From positions 682,001 to 746,000 of the forward strand of contig NZ_JAQZAJ010000002.1 of the NCBI RefSeq assembly GCF_028737195.1: a DNA stretch of 64,000 nt, read 5' to 3'. The translations under genes and the position numbers were made by a program. Positions 56,546 to 64,000 of the stretch are shown piece after piece. Position 1 is the stretch's first letter. Every line of letters begins with the position of its first letter. Under the pieces are notes generated by a model. That model saw only the letters and a list, made by a program, of their open reading frames with translations. It was not told the DNA's origin and did not search any database. This stretch comes from Pseudovibrio exalbescens (GTDB taxonomy: Bacteria; Pseudomonadota; Alphaproteobacteria; Rhizobiales; Stappiaceae).

Positions 56546-57834
56546 GCCGCCTCCTGCTTTTTATTGGTTTTGATCAATCGTGTTTTACCCGTCAAAAGTT
56601 CCTGCATCATGCCCGTTTTAAGGCTGCGGGCTTTGTCTAGACGTTGTTCGAGGGTATCAATTTCGCTATCCATGTCAGAGAGTATTGAAACGATGGCGTG
56701 TCTCTCATTTTCATCTTCGGGAAAGTCAATTTCAAATGAACGCATTGTTTTGTTTGTAATTTGATTAATTGTCGCGCCGAGGTTCTTATTAATTTGCTCT
56801 TGAATCACATCAGATTGGAACTGGTAGAAAATAAAAGATCCAAATTCGGAGCGGTAAACAGACATAAAAGCACCGAACGTCATGCCAATCGCATTTTGGT
56901 TAATAAGGGCACATTTTCCGATTAATGCTCTGCTGCCATTCCTGACGCATACCAAAATGTCATTCTGTCTAACCATCAGCTTTTCAGGAATTTTTGATAT
57001 AACCCTAACATTATCCTCAAATTTTAGGACTCCATTTTGGATATTTGATGAGCGCAATACGAGAGTCCCTGATTCATCGATTTGAGAGGGAGAGTATGTT
57101 AATCCGATGATGCAATCGCCAAGTTCTCCAAGGGTTCTTTTTTTCCACTCACCATCAAAGCCCGGGAGGCGTTTTTTGCCCGTCAGGAGCTGCTGCATGG
57201 CGGCAGTTTTCATGTCGCGCTTTTTGGCAATTAGATGGGAAAGCGATTCAATCAGCCCATCTACATCCGACAGCGCCGCCGCGATCTGCTTTTGCTCTTC
57301 TGGTTTGGGAACAGGGATTTGAACGTTCTTGAGAGTATTTTTTGAAACACCAAATACTTTAAGCCCTGTAGCAACTTTTTGTATTTGCTGGCGCACAACA
57401 GGCATTTCTTGGATGTAGCCGCGAATACCATCTGAAAATACAGCATTCCGGTCGCGCATCAAAAACGTATGGAGACCTGAAAACACCTTCTTTTCACCAA
57501 TATTTTTCACTTCGACGGTTTTAGCGATGCCTTCGTAGTCCTCTGATGCATCCGCCATTACAAGATCACCATCCCTCAAAGAGGCAGGAAGTTTTTTAAT
57601 CTTTTCCCTACGAAGCTCAGGCAGCTCATTCTTTGATAAATCGAGGGTATTTTCCCAGCGAGTGTGAATATCGCCGTAATGAATGTATCCAAAGTCACCT
57701 TTAAAACAGAGATCTGCTCTCGAATTAGATATGGTACTTAAGAAATCAAAAATTTCACCATAGCTTTTAATATCCCAATCCTCTGGGATAACGCCGATGT
57801 CTGTTTGTTTATATCCTGCTCTCATCTCTGCCAT
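56542..57834 (-). CDS. hsdS: Type I restriction-modification specificity subunit S
   Basis: 430 residues from ATG 57834 (TGATG junction with hsdM; a GTG 3 bases upstream is also possible). Two target-recognition domains are each followed by a conserved helical repeat: PKPEEQKQIAAALSDVDGLIESLSHLIAKKRDMKTAAMQQLLTGKKRLPGF and DENERHAIVSILSDMDSEIDTLEQRLDKARSLKTGMMQELLTGKTRL. The two half-sites of the bipartite target are set by residues about 15-155 and 215-360. The target cannot be predicted by eye. Confidence 0.95.
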   Translation of the reverse strand: MAEMRAGYKQTDIGVIPEDWDIKSYGEIFDFLSTISNSRADLCFKGDFGYIHYGDIHTRWENTLDLSKNELPELRREKIKKLPASLRDGDLVMADASEDYEGIAKTVEVKNIGEKKVFSGLHTFLMRDRNAVFSDGIRGYIQEMPVVRQQIQKVATGLKVFGVSKNTLKNVQIPVPKPEEQKQIAAALSDVDGLIESLSHLIAKKRDMKTAAMQQLLTGKKRLPGFDGEWKKRTLGELGDCIIGLTYSPSQIDESGTLVLRSSNIQNGVLKFEDNVRVISKIPEKLMVRQNDILVCVRNGSRALIGKCALINQNAIGMTFGAFMSVYRSEFGSFIFYQFQSDVIQEQINKNLGATINQITNKTMRSFEIDFPEDENERHAIVSILSDMDSEIDTLEQRLDKARSLKTGMMQELLTGKTRLIKTNKKQEAA

Positions 57835-60317
57835 CACCAGCTTAGCCCCATCTTTTTCAAATGCTCTTCCACGCGATTGGAATAATCTGAAACCTGTTTG
57901 GTCAGTTCCGGCATGGGGTGGGCATAGCGTTCTTCAAGCTCTTTCACACGGTTCGCTAAAACCTGCGTGACACGTTCAACCTCTGCCGCCACATCAGCAC
58001 TTAGGCGATCAAACCATTTGTCGATGACGACCAATTCCTTAATCTCATCAACATCAAGTTTGGCGTAATGCGATACGGTTTTTTTATCGAGTTCAAGCTG
58101 CTGCGCCTTGATCTTCGAGGCTAGCGCACTTTCTTGATCCAGCAGTTTCTGCGCTTGTTTCAGGACGACCATTTCATCCTCAAAGTCTTCATCGCCTTTA
58201 ATTTCTTTCATACGATCCTTGAGGCTGGTTTTGGTGAGCTTGCCTTTATCATTTTTCGCATCTTCCAGCAGACCTTCTTCGCCACTGTGCTCTTCGGTGA
58301 GTTCTTCAATTTCTTGGGCAATGGCCTCACGCTGCGCTTCCAGCTCGTCAATGGCATGCTTCTCATCCGCGAAATAGCGCTGCACGATTAAAGCAGGCGG
58401 GATCAGTTCAGCTTTGAATTTTTGAGCCTTTTTGCCTGTGCCGACAACGATATCCGGTGTTTCTTTGACCTTCTTGTCCTTGTCTTTTTCATCAATGATC
58501 AGGCGTATTTGCGCCGCGTCTTTCCAGCCTTCACCGGAAATTTGATAAACATCATCCTGCATGACCTCAGACCAGTAATTCATTAAATGCTGGTACACAT
58601 CGTATTTATCGATCAGTGGAATATTTGAGAATGTAGACAGTAAGTCCTCTGAAATTTCCCAGATCACATCTTTTGGCTTGCAGCCTTGTTCGAGTGATTT
58701 TAGATACGGCTCGTACTTATCCTTCCATCCCGTCAGGGTTGCTTCGGCTTTTTTGGCGTATGCCTGATATTCAGCAGAATCCAGTATAGTAGATTTGACT
58801 TGATCGCTTGGTACGCGAGCAATGAGATAATCTGGACTGCCATTTTGTTTAAAGAGCGCTTCGCGGGTTGCTGTAAATACATTCCAGTAACGCTGCAGCT
58901 CATCGACATCACGTTTTGGAATACCACCCTTTAAATGCGCTGTTAGATCATGGATGTCGGCTTCATCACCGCTATCAATATAACGCGGGAGGTTGAGGTT
59001 ATAGTCATTTTTCGGATCTGATATTTCTGAGACAGGTACCAAGCGGGAGAAACCTTCGATTTCTAACCCCTTATTGAAAACATCAACAATTTTGTGAATG
59101 TCTTGGGAGCGAAGGCGGTTCTTATTACCGTCTTTGATAAAGCCCTTGCTGGCATCAATCATAAAGATGCCTTTGCGAGATGCGGCATGTTCTTTGTCCA
59201 GCACAATAATACAGGCCGGAATACCTGTGCCGTAAAACAAGTTTGCGGGCAGGCCAATCACACCTTTGATATAACCACGCTTTACTACTTCCTTACGGAT
59301 GGTTGCCTCAGCGTTTCCACGGAATAAGACGCCATGTGGAAGAATGACCGCACCTTTACCAGTGCTTTTCAGAGAACGGACAATGTGCAGTAAAAAGGCA
59401 TAGTCACCATTCTTCGATGGGGGCACGCCATAATCAAAACGGCCATATAAGTCGGTGATGGTCTTTTTCTTCTCGTCCTTGGCAAAGCCGTTTTGCCATG
59501 ATTTGGTTGAGAATGGAGGGTTGGCGACCACAAAATCAAATGTTTTCAGCTCAGATGCAGATGGTGCAAATGCTGGGGCAGATAGAGTGCTGCTGCCACC
59601 AGCTGCAATTTCAGCGGTCGGGTTGTCATGCAAGATCATGTTCATTTTTGCCAGCGCCGTGGTGGCAACATCTTTTTCCTGACCGTAAATAGACATACCG
59701 CTTGGTGATTCATCAGCTGCTTTCAGCAACAATGAGCCAGAACCACATGTGGGGTCGTAAACTGTTTGGTCTTGGCGCGTTTCTTTACCGATGCCGATGA
59801 CTTTGGCCATGATACGGGAAACCTCGGCAGGCGTATAAAACTGCCCTTTACTTTTACCGCTTTCCGTTGCGAAGTGGCGCATAAGATATTCGTAGGCATC
59901 CCCGAGGAGGTCGTCGCCTTCTGCGCGATTGCTTCGGAAATCCAGATCATTAAAAATCGATACCAGCTTTGATAGCCGGTCTTGCATTTCTTTACCTTTG
60001 CCGAGCTTGTCTTCATCGTTGAAGTCGGCAACATCAATCACACCCTTTAGGCCATTGGCTTCGGCGAGCTTGCCGATGGCTTTGTTGATTTTATCACCAA
60101 TCTCTTTGTCGCCTTTGAGGGCAACCAAATCAGCGAAGCCGCCGCCTGAAGGAATTTCAATCAATGAATTTGGCTTGCCTGCGTATTTGTCAGACACATA
60201 TTTTACGAAGAGCAATGTCAGTACATAGTCTTTGTACTGTGAGGCATCCATCCCGCCACGCAGTTCGTCGCAACTTTTCCAGAGTGAGCTGTATAGTGCT
60301 GATTTTTTAATTGCCAT
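57834..60317 (-). CDS. hsdM: Type I restriction-modification DNA methyltransferase subunit M
   Basis: 827 residues from ATG 60317 (GAGG upstream; a GTG at 60350 opens the frame earlier). The N-terminal helical part has SLWKSCDELRGGMDASQYKDYVLTLLFVKYVSDKY. The methyltransferase core has GQFYTPAEVSRIMAKV, YDPTCGSGSLLLKA (cofactor), DFVVANPPFSTKSW (NPPF catalytic) and ILPHGVLFRG. The protein is longer than the usual 500-550 because of a C-terminal extension rich in coiled coil (LEAQREAIAQEIEELTEEHSGEEG and on), a known large HsdM form. It methylates adenine with HsdS. The start overlaps the HTH regulator gene. Confidence 0.95.
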   Translation of the reverse strand: MAIKKSALYSSLWKSCDELRGGMDASQYKDYVLTLLFVKYVSDKYAGKPNSLIEIPSGGGFADLVALKGDKEIGDKINKAIGKLAEANGLKGVIDVADFNDEDKLGKGKEMQDRLSKLVSIFNDLDFRSNRAEGDDLLGDAYEYLMRHFATESGKSKGQFYTPAEVSRIMAKVIGIGKETRQDQTVYDPTCGSGSLLLKAADESPSGMSIYGQEKDVATTALAKMNMILHDNPTAEIAAGGSSTLSAPAFAPSASELKTFDFVVANPPFSTKSWQNGFAKDEKKKTITDLYGRFDYGVPPSKNGDYAFLLHIVRSLKSTGKGAVILPHGVLFRGNAEATIRKEVVKRGYIKGVIGLPANLFYGTGIPACIIVLDKEHAASRKGIFMIDASKGFIKDGNKNRLRSQDIHKIVDVFNKGLEIEGFSRLVPVSEISDPKNDYNLNLPRYIDSGDEADIHDLTAHLKGGIPKRDVDELQRYWNVFTATREALFKQNGSPDYLIARVPSDQVKSTILDSAEYQAYAKKAEATLTGWKDKYEPYLKSLEQGCKPKDVIWEISEDLLSTFSNIPLIDKYDVYQHLMNYWSEVMQDDVYQISGEGWKDAAQIRLIIDEKDKDKKVKETPDIVVGTGKKAQKFKAELIPPALIVQRYFADEKHAIDELEAQREAIAQEIEELTEEHSGEEGLLEDAKNDKGKLTKTSLKDRMKEIKGDEDFEDEMVVLKQAQKLLDQESALASKIKAQQLELDKKTVSHYAKLDVDEIKELVVIDKWFDRLSADVAAEVERVTQVLANRVKELEERYAHPMPELTKQVSDYSNRVEEHLKKMGLSW

Positions 60318-60507
60318 CGTTTTTGTCCTCGCCTTTTTGTTCTTGCTCACTGATCCAGCGGTCTATCTCGCTTTTGCGAAACCGCCACGCGCTTCCCACT
60401 TTGAAGCCCGGAACCTTGCCCTCAGATGCAAATCGATAGGCCGTCTTCTCAGCAATCTTGAGGTAATCGGCGAGTTCCTTCACGGTCATAATGTCATCAT
60501 TGGGCAT
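60307..60507 (-). CDS. Small helix-turn-helix regulator upstream of hsdM
   Basis: 66 residues. MTVKELADYLKIAEKTAYRFASEGKVPGFKVGSAWRFRKSEIDRWISEQEQ is an excisionase/AlpA-type winged HTH. It overlaps hsdM by 11 bp and is first in the operon, so it probably sets hsd expression, as small controllers do when a restriction system enters a new host. Confidence 0.88.
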   Translation of the reverse strand: MPNDDIMTVKELADYLKIAEKTAYRFASEGKVPGFKVGSAWRFRKSEIDRWISEQEQKGEDKNDGN

Positions 60508-60606
60508 AGCTTTAATGTCCTTCTCGGGATATATGGATTGAAAATAGTAGAAAATGGATGAATAATCAAGTAAGTTATCGAGGAAATCAAGTTATAAGAC
60601 AGGGTC
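60508..60606. promoter_or_regulatory. Divergent promoter region between the hsd operon and the nuclease-helicase gene
   Basis: 99 bp, AT-rich (TATATGGATTGAAAATAGTAG and on). It must drive both directions. A TTATAAG lies only 10 bp before the rightward ATG at 60607, so that message may have almost no leader. I cannot assign clear -35 boxes. Confidence 0.45.
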
Positions 60607-63600
60607 ATGCAGCAATACGGTAACGATCAGATTCTCTATTCACCATCGGACTTGGTCACCTTTTTAGGGTGTCACCATGCGAGCTTCCTTGATGTGAAGG
60701 CGCTGAGCGAGAGCATGGACAAGGCCGAGGCCAGCACCACAGGTCAGCTGCTGCAGCAAAAAGGTTTGGAGCACGAAGCAGCATATCTCCAACAGCTCAA
60801 AGACGACGGTAAGTCTGTCGTTGAAATCCCCAAAGACCGCAATTTGCAAGACCGCGCCCAGTTGACATTGGAAGCCATGCAGTCTGGTGCGGACGTCATT
60901 TATCAGGCCGTTTTCTTTGCGCCGCCTTGGCGGGGTGATGCTGATTTTCTGATCAAGTGTGATACGCCATCCAGCTTAGGTGATTTCAGCTATGAGGTGC
61001 TGGATACCAAACTGGCACGAACAGCCGAGCCCAAACATATCATGCAGCTTTGTGTCTATTCCGAGTTGCTGACCGATCTGCAGGGGTTACGCCCGGCTGA
61101 TATGCATCTGTTTCTGGGCGACCATGAAAAACACAGCTTCCGTGTAGCTGACTTTTTCTATTACTACACCCGCGCCAAAGGCCGCTTTGAAACCTATCTG
61201 CGAAGCCTGCCTGCGGATTCATATCCTGAACCTTGCGGTCATTGTAATTTCTGCCCATGGCGTGAGGGATGCAAAGCGCAGTGGGAACAAGATGACCATT
61301 TAAGCCTCGTGGCCAACATTCAGCGCTCACAGATGGATAAGCTGCGGAAGGCTGGCATCCGCAACGCTGCGGAGCTTGCAGCTACAGAACCCGATACCAA
61401 AGTCCCTGACCTAAGCCGTGATGTGTTTTTACGCCTGCGCTCACAAGCGGTTCTGCAACATCACAAAGCCACCACGGGCGAGAATAAATGCGAGATCATT
61501 GCGTTTCCTCCGGGCAAGGGCTTTACCCGTATGCCAGTGCCAGATAATGGTGATCTGTTCTTTGATATGGAGGGCGATCCGCTTTACCCGAATGGCTTGG
61601 AGTATTTGTTTGGGGTCTATTATTTCAAAGATGGCAAGGAGCTTTTCCTGCCGTTTTGGGCGCATGATCACGAAGAAGAAAAAGAGACCTTCAAGCGCTT
61701 TATGGGCTTTCTGGCAGATCACTTGGCTGAATATCCGCATGCCCATATCTATCATTACAACCATTATGAAACCACAGCCCTAAAACGCCTGGCCTGCCGT
61801 TACGCTGTGTGTGAAGAGCAGCTGGATAATCTGCTTCGTAATCAGAAATTCATTGATCTGTATCTGGTGGTGCGTGAAAGCATCCGCACTTCTGAACCCG
61901 GCTATTCCATCAAAAACATGGAAACCTTCTATATGGATAAGCGGGCCAATGCCGTGGCGACCGCTGCCGACAGCATTATCGTTTACAACGAATGGCGCGA
62001 AACAGGTGCCGATGAGTTGCTGCAGGAGATTTCTGATTATAACGAGGTGGATTGCGTTTCCACGCACTTGCTGCGTGATTGGCTGCTGACACTTAAGCCG
62101 GAAGACGCGCCGTGGTTTAAGGGATTGCCTGAATATGGCGAGGAAGAAGAGTTACAGCGCAAGGACTGGGAAATTGAATATGAGGATTATCAAACCCGCC
62201 TTGGCGTGACAGAGGATAACCCGCCGCCCACCAATGAACGGCTATCGCATCTGCTAGAGTTTCATAACCGGGAAGCTAAGCCGCAATGGTGGAGCAGCTT
62301 TGAACGTCAGAACAAGTTTGAAGATGAGCTGATTGACGATACGGAGTGCCTTGGCGGCCTACAACAAATTGGTAGCCCCGAGCCTGAAAAGCGCTCCCTG
62401 ATATACAGCTACCGTTTCCCATCGCAAGAATACAAGCTGAAGGTTGGCGCACAGGCGGTTGATATTGCTGTCATGGAAAATGCAGGCACCATTGTTGAGA
62501 TTGATGAGGATGCTTGCATTGTTAAAATCAAACGCGGAGCCAGCAAAGAACCATTGCCAGAAAGCCTATCGATTGGCCCACCGGGACCCATTGATAGCAA
62601 GATCATCCGCTCGGCCATTTACCGCTATGCCGATCATGTGCTGGAAGCGCCGGAAGGCACACATGCCGCAACCGAACTGCTGGCGCGAAATGTTCCTCGC
62701 ATCCAAGGTAAGCAGCTGGGTGAAGCCGTCATCACAAGCGATGATCTGCAAGGGGATGCTCTGGAAGCCATTGCTGCGTTAGACAACAGCTATCTCTTTA
62801 TCCAAGGCCCTCCGGGCGCAGGTAAGACTTACACCAGCAGCCATATCATTGTGGACCTAATCAAGCGCGGCAAGAAAATCGGTGTTACATCAAACTCGCA
62901 CAAAGCCATTCATAACTTGCTTGAAAAAGTGGAAAGCGTTGCCGCTGAAAAAGATGTGCATTTCCATGGCATCAAAAAAGCCAGCGGCGGGAATGACGAG
63001 ACCATCTTTGATGGGCAGTTCATCCGCTCAGAAATCAAGACCGAGAATATGCGCCTTGGCGCTGATCTCTTTGCAGGCACCGCATGGACCTTTGCCAGCC
63101 CGCACTTTGATGGCCAACTGGATTATCTTTTCATTGATGAGGCCGGACAAGTTGCTACGGCTAATGTGGTGGCGATGGCTACGGCGACCAAGAATATCAT
63201 TCTGGTCGGTGACCAGATGCAGCTGGGGCAACCCATCCAAGGCACCCATCCGGGCGAAGCTGGATTGTCAGTGCTGGAATTCTTGCTGGGTGATCATTCC
63301 ACCATCCCGGCAGAGCGTGGTATCTTCCTTGGTCAAACCAGACGCATGCGTCCCAGCATCTGCCAATTTATTTCTGATGCCTTTTATGATGGCCGCCTGA
63401 CAGCCCATGAAAGCACTGCCGAGCGCAGCCTGAGCCTGCAAGGCGTTGATCTGCCTAATGAAGGGATTGTTATGATCCCGGCAGAGCATGAAGGCTGCTC
63501 GCAAAAGAGTGTCGAGGAAGGTGAGATCATCAAAGCCAAATATGATGCGTTGCTCGGCCAAGAATTTACCGACCGTGATGGCAGCACACGCCCGATCACC

Positions 63601-63936
63601 GAAGATGATATTCTGGTGGTCACGCCTTACAATGTGCAGGTGAATTATCTGCGCTCCATCCTGCCGGACAATGCCAAGGTCGGCACCGTTGATAAATTCC
63701 AAGGCCAAGAAGCGCCCATCGTGCTGATTTCCATGGTGACATCCAGCGCCGAAGATCTGCCGCGCAATATTGAGTTTCTGTACAGCAAGAACCGTTTGAA
63801 TGTTGCCGTCTCACGCGCACAATGTTTGGCAGTGGTGGTCGCCAATCCCAAGCTGCTGGAAATCCCATGCGGTACTGTAGAGCAGATGAAACTGGTCAAC
63901 ACATTCTGCTGGCTGGATGAGTATGCTCAAAGATAG
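60607..63936 (+). CDS. RecB-like nuclease / RNase H-like / SF1 helicase fusion (TM0106 family)
   Basis: 1,109 residues. About 1-220: TM0106-type RecB nuclease with GDADFLIKC, YEVLDTKLAR, QLCVYSELL and cysteines CHHA...CGHCNFCPWREGC for a probable iron-sulfur cluster. About 310-500: RNase H-like (RNase_H_2) domain with DLFFDMEGDPL, IYHYNHYETTALKRL and SDYNEVDCVSTHLL. About 710-1100: Dna2/UPF1-type helicase with FIQGPPGAGKTYT, LFIDEAGQVATAN, LVGDQMQLGQP, GQTRRMRPSI, TVDKFQGQEAPIVLIS and NRLNVAVSRAQ. It could unwind and degrade DNA from ends. Placed divergently from the hsd operon, it is a likely defence nuclease. The family is found outside phages too, so a repair role is possible. Confidence 0.9.
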   Translation: MQQYGNDQILYSPSDLVTFLGCHHASFLDVKALSESMDKAEASTTGQLLQQKGLEHEAAYLQQLKDDGKSVVEIPKDRNLQDRAQLTLEAMQSGADVIYQAVFFAPPWRGDADFLIKCDTPSSLGDFSYEVLDTKLARTAEPKHIMQLCVYSELLTDLQGLRPADMHLFLGDHEKHSFRVADFFYYYTRAKGRFETYLRSLPADSYPEPCGHCNFCPWREGCKAQWEQDDHLSLVANIQRSQMDKLRKAGIRNAAELAATEPDTKVPDLSRDVFLRLRSQAVLQHHKATTGENKCEIIAFPPGKGFTRMPVPDNGDLFFDMEGDPLYPNGLEYLFGVYYFKDGKELFLPFWAHDHEEEKETFKRFMGFLADHLAEYPHAHIYHYNHYETTALKRLACRYAVCEEQLDNLLRNQKFIDLYLVVRESIRTSEPGYSIKNMETFYMDKRANAVATAADSIIVYNEWRETGADELLQEISDYNEVDCVSTHLLRDWLLTLKPEDAPWFKGLPEYGEEEELQRKDWEIEYEDYQTRLGVTEDNPPPTNERLSHLLEFHNREAKPQWWSSFERQNKFEDELIDDTECLGGLQQIGSPEPEKRSLIYSYRFPSQEYKLKVGAQAVDIAVMENAGTIVEIDEDACIVKIKRGASKEPLPESLSIGPPGPIDSKIIRSAIYRYADHVLEAPEGTHAATELLARNVPRIQGKQLGEAVITSDDLQGDALEAIAALDNSYLFIQGPPGAGKTYTSSHIIVDLIKRGKKIGVTSNSHKAIHNLLEKVESVAAEKDVHFHGIKKASGGNDETIFDGQFIRSEIKTENMRLGADLFAGTAWTFASPHFDGQLDYLFIDEAGQVATANVVAMATATKNIILVGDQMQLGQPIQGTHPGEAGLSVLEFLLGDHSTIPAERGIFLGQTRRMRPSICQFISDAFYDGRLTAHESTAERSLSLQGVDLPNEGIVMIPAEHEGCSQKSVEEGEIIKAKYDALLGQEFTDRDGSTRPITEDDILVVTPYNVQVNYLRSILPDNAKVGTVDKFQGQEAPIVLISMVTSSAEDLPRNIEFLYSKNRLNVAVSRAQCLAVVVANPKLLEIPCGTVEQMKLVNTFCWLDEYAQR

Positions 63937-64000
63937 CGTTTCCAATGAATCCCAAACAGGGATTCGAACTCGCGGTTGGTACGGTACTTTCATCAGTATT
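63937..64000. other. Window end with a 14-nt match to the tRNA-Ser T-arm in reverse
   Basis: ACAGGGATTCGAAC near 63967 equals the reverse complement of bases 13332-13345 of tRNA-Ser. The flanks do not match (no T-stem partner, no acceptor or CCA), so it is not a tRNA here. Its orientation is opposite to what an att repeat needs. Confidence 0.4.

Noticed and set aside
63967-63980. 14-nt match to the tRNA-Ser T-arm as a right attachment site
   Set aside because: It is in reverse orientation and matches only part of the T-arm, not the tRNA 3' end that att repeats normally copy. T-loop sequence is common to most tRNAs, so chance or an unrelated fragment is likely.
1-64000. CRISPR array, insertion sequences, rRNA genes
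   Set aside because: No regularly spaced direct repeats, no transposase genes and no rRNA signatures seen on either strand.

Overview
The window is about 13.3 kb of alphaproteobacterial chromosome followed by at least 50 kb of integrated, lambda-like siphophage genome. The chromosome part carries a TRAP transporter, a type 1B dihydroorotate dehydrogenase, a PabB-PabC fusion, MsrA, a MarR regulator and a chemoreceptor without HAMP. Gene style and moderate GC suggest a marine Hyphomicrobiales/Stappiaceae-type organism; that placement is my inference and is not firm.

Layout. 1-5.5 kb (minus strand): one operon, dctP-dctQ-dctM-pyrK-pyrD-M20 amidohydrolase, which fits uptake and reductive breakdown of orotate or a related ureide. 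6-7.4 kb: a nucleotidyltransferase-fold protein followed by a divergent copy that has lost the catalytic DYD motif. 7.4-13 kb: pabBC, a chemoreceptor with a small partner, marR, msrA and a small membrane protein. 13,267-13,356: tRNA-Ser(GGA). The foreign DNA starts somewhere in the AT-rich stretch after this tRNA.

Prophage. Left end (minus strand): a LexA/S24-type repressor with its own operator and promoter, co-transcribed with two unrecognised proteins. Rightward from 16.6 kb: DUF2924 protein, serine recombinase, HTH protein, a sigma-factor-like protein, then replication and recombination genes (Sak4-like ATPase, its partner, SF2 helicase, Cas4/RecB-like nuclease, TOPRIM primase-helicase, RuvC-like resolvase). 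A dense AAACTG iteron array between the last two is a candidate origin. 28.4-30.3 kb: ParB-methyltransferase and three small leftward genes. 30.4-39 kb: packaging and head genes in lambda order (small and large terminase, gpW, portal, S49 protease with nested scaffold, gpD, gpE, joining proteins). 39-50 kb: tail genes, including a likely -1 frameshift chaperone pair, tape measure, a predicted RCC1 beta-propeller fibre, NlpC/P60 peptidase and a gpI/gpJ-like protein. 50.1-52.8 kb: lysis cassette, interrupted by a leftward HrgA-type PD-(D/E)xK gene.

Right arm (52.7-63.9 kb): a defence block. It has a type I restriction-modification operon (HTH regulator, hsdM, hsdS, hsdR, YgjP-like metallopeptidase) and, divergently, an 1,109-residue fusion of RecB-like nuclease, RNase H-like domain and SF1 helicase. 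The right end of the element is not in view. The best candidates for undescribed biology are the repressor-linked two-gene cassette at 13.6-15.8 kb, the paired-box element next to the sigma-like gene, and the iteron array.
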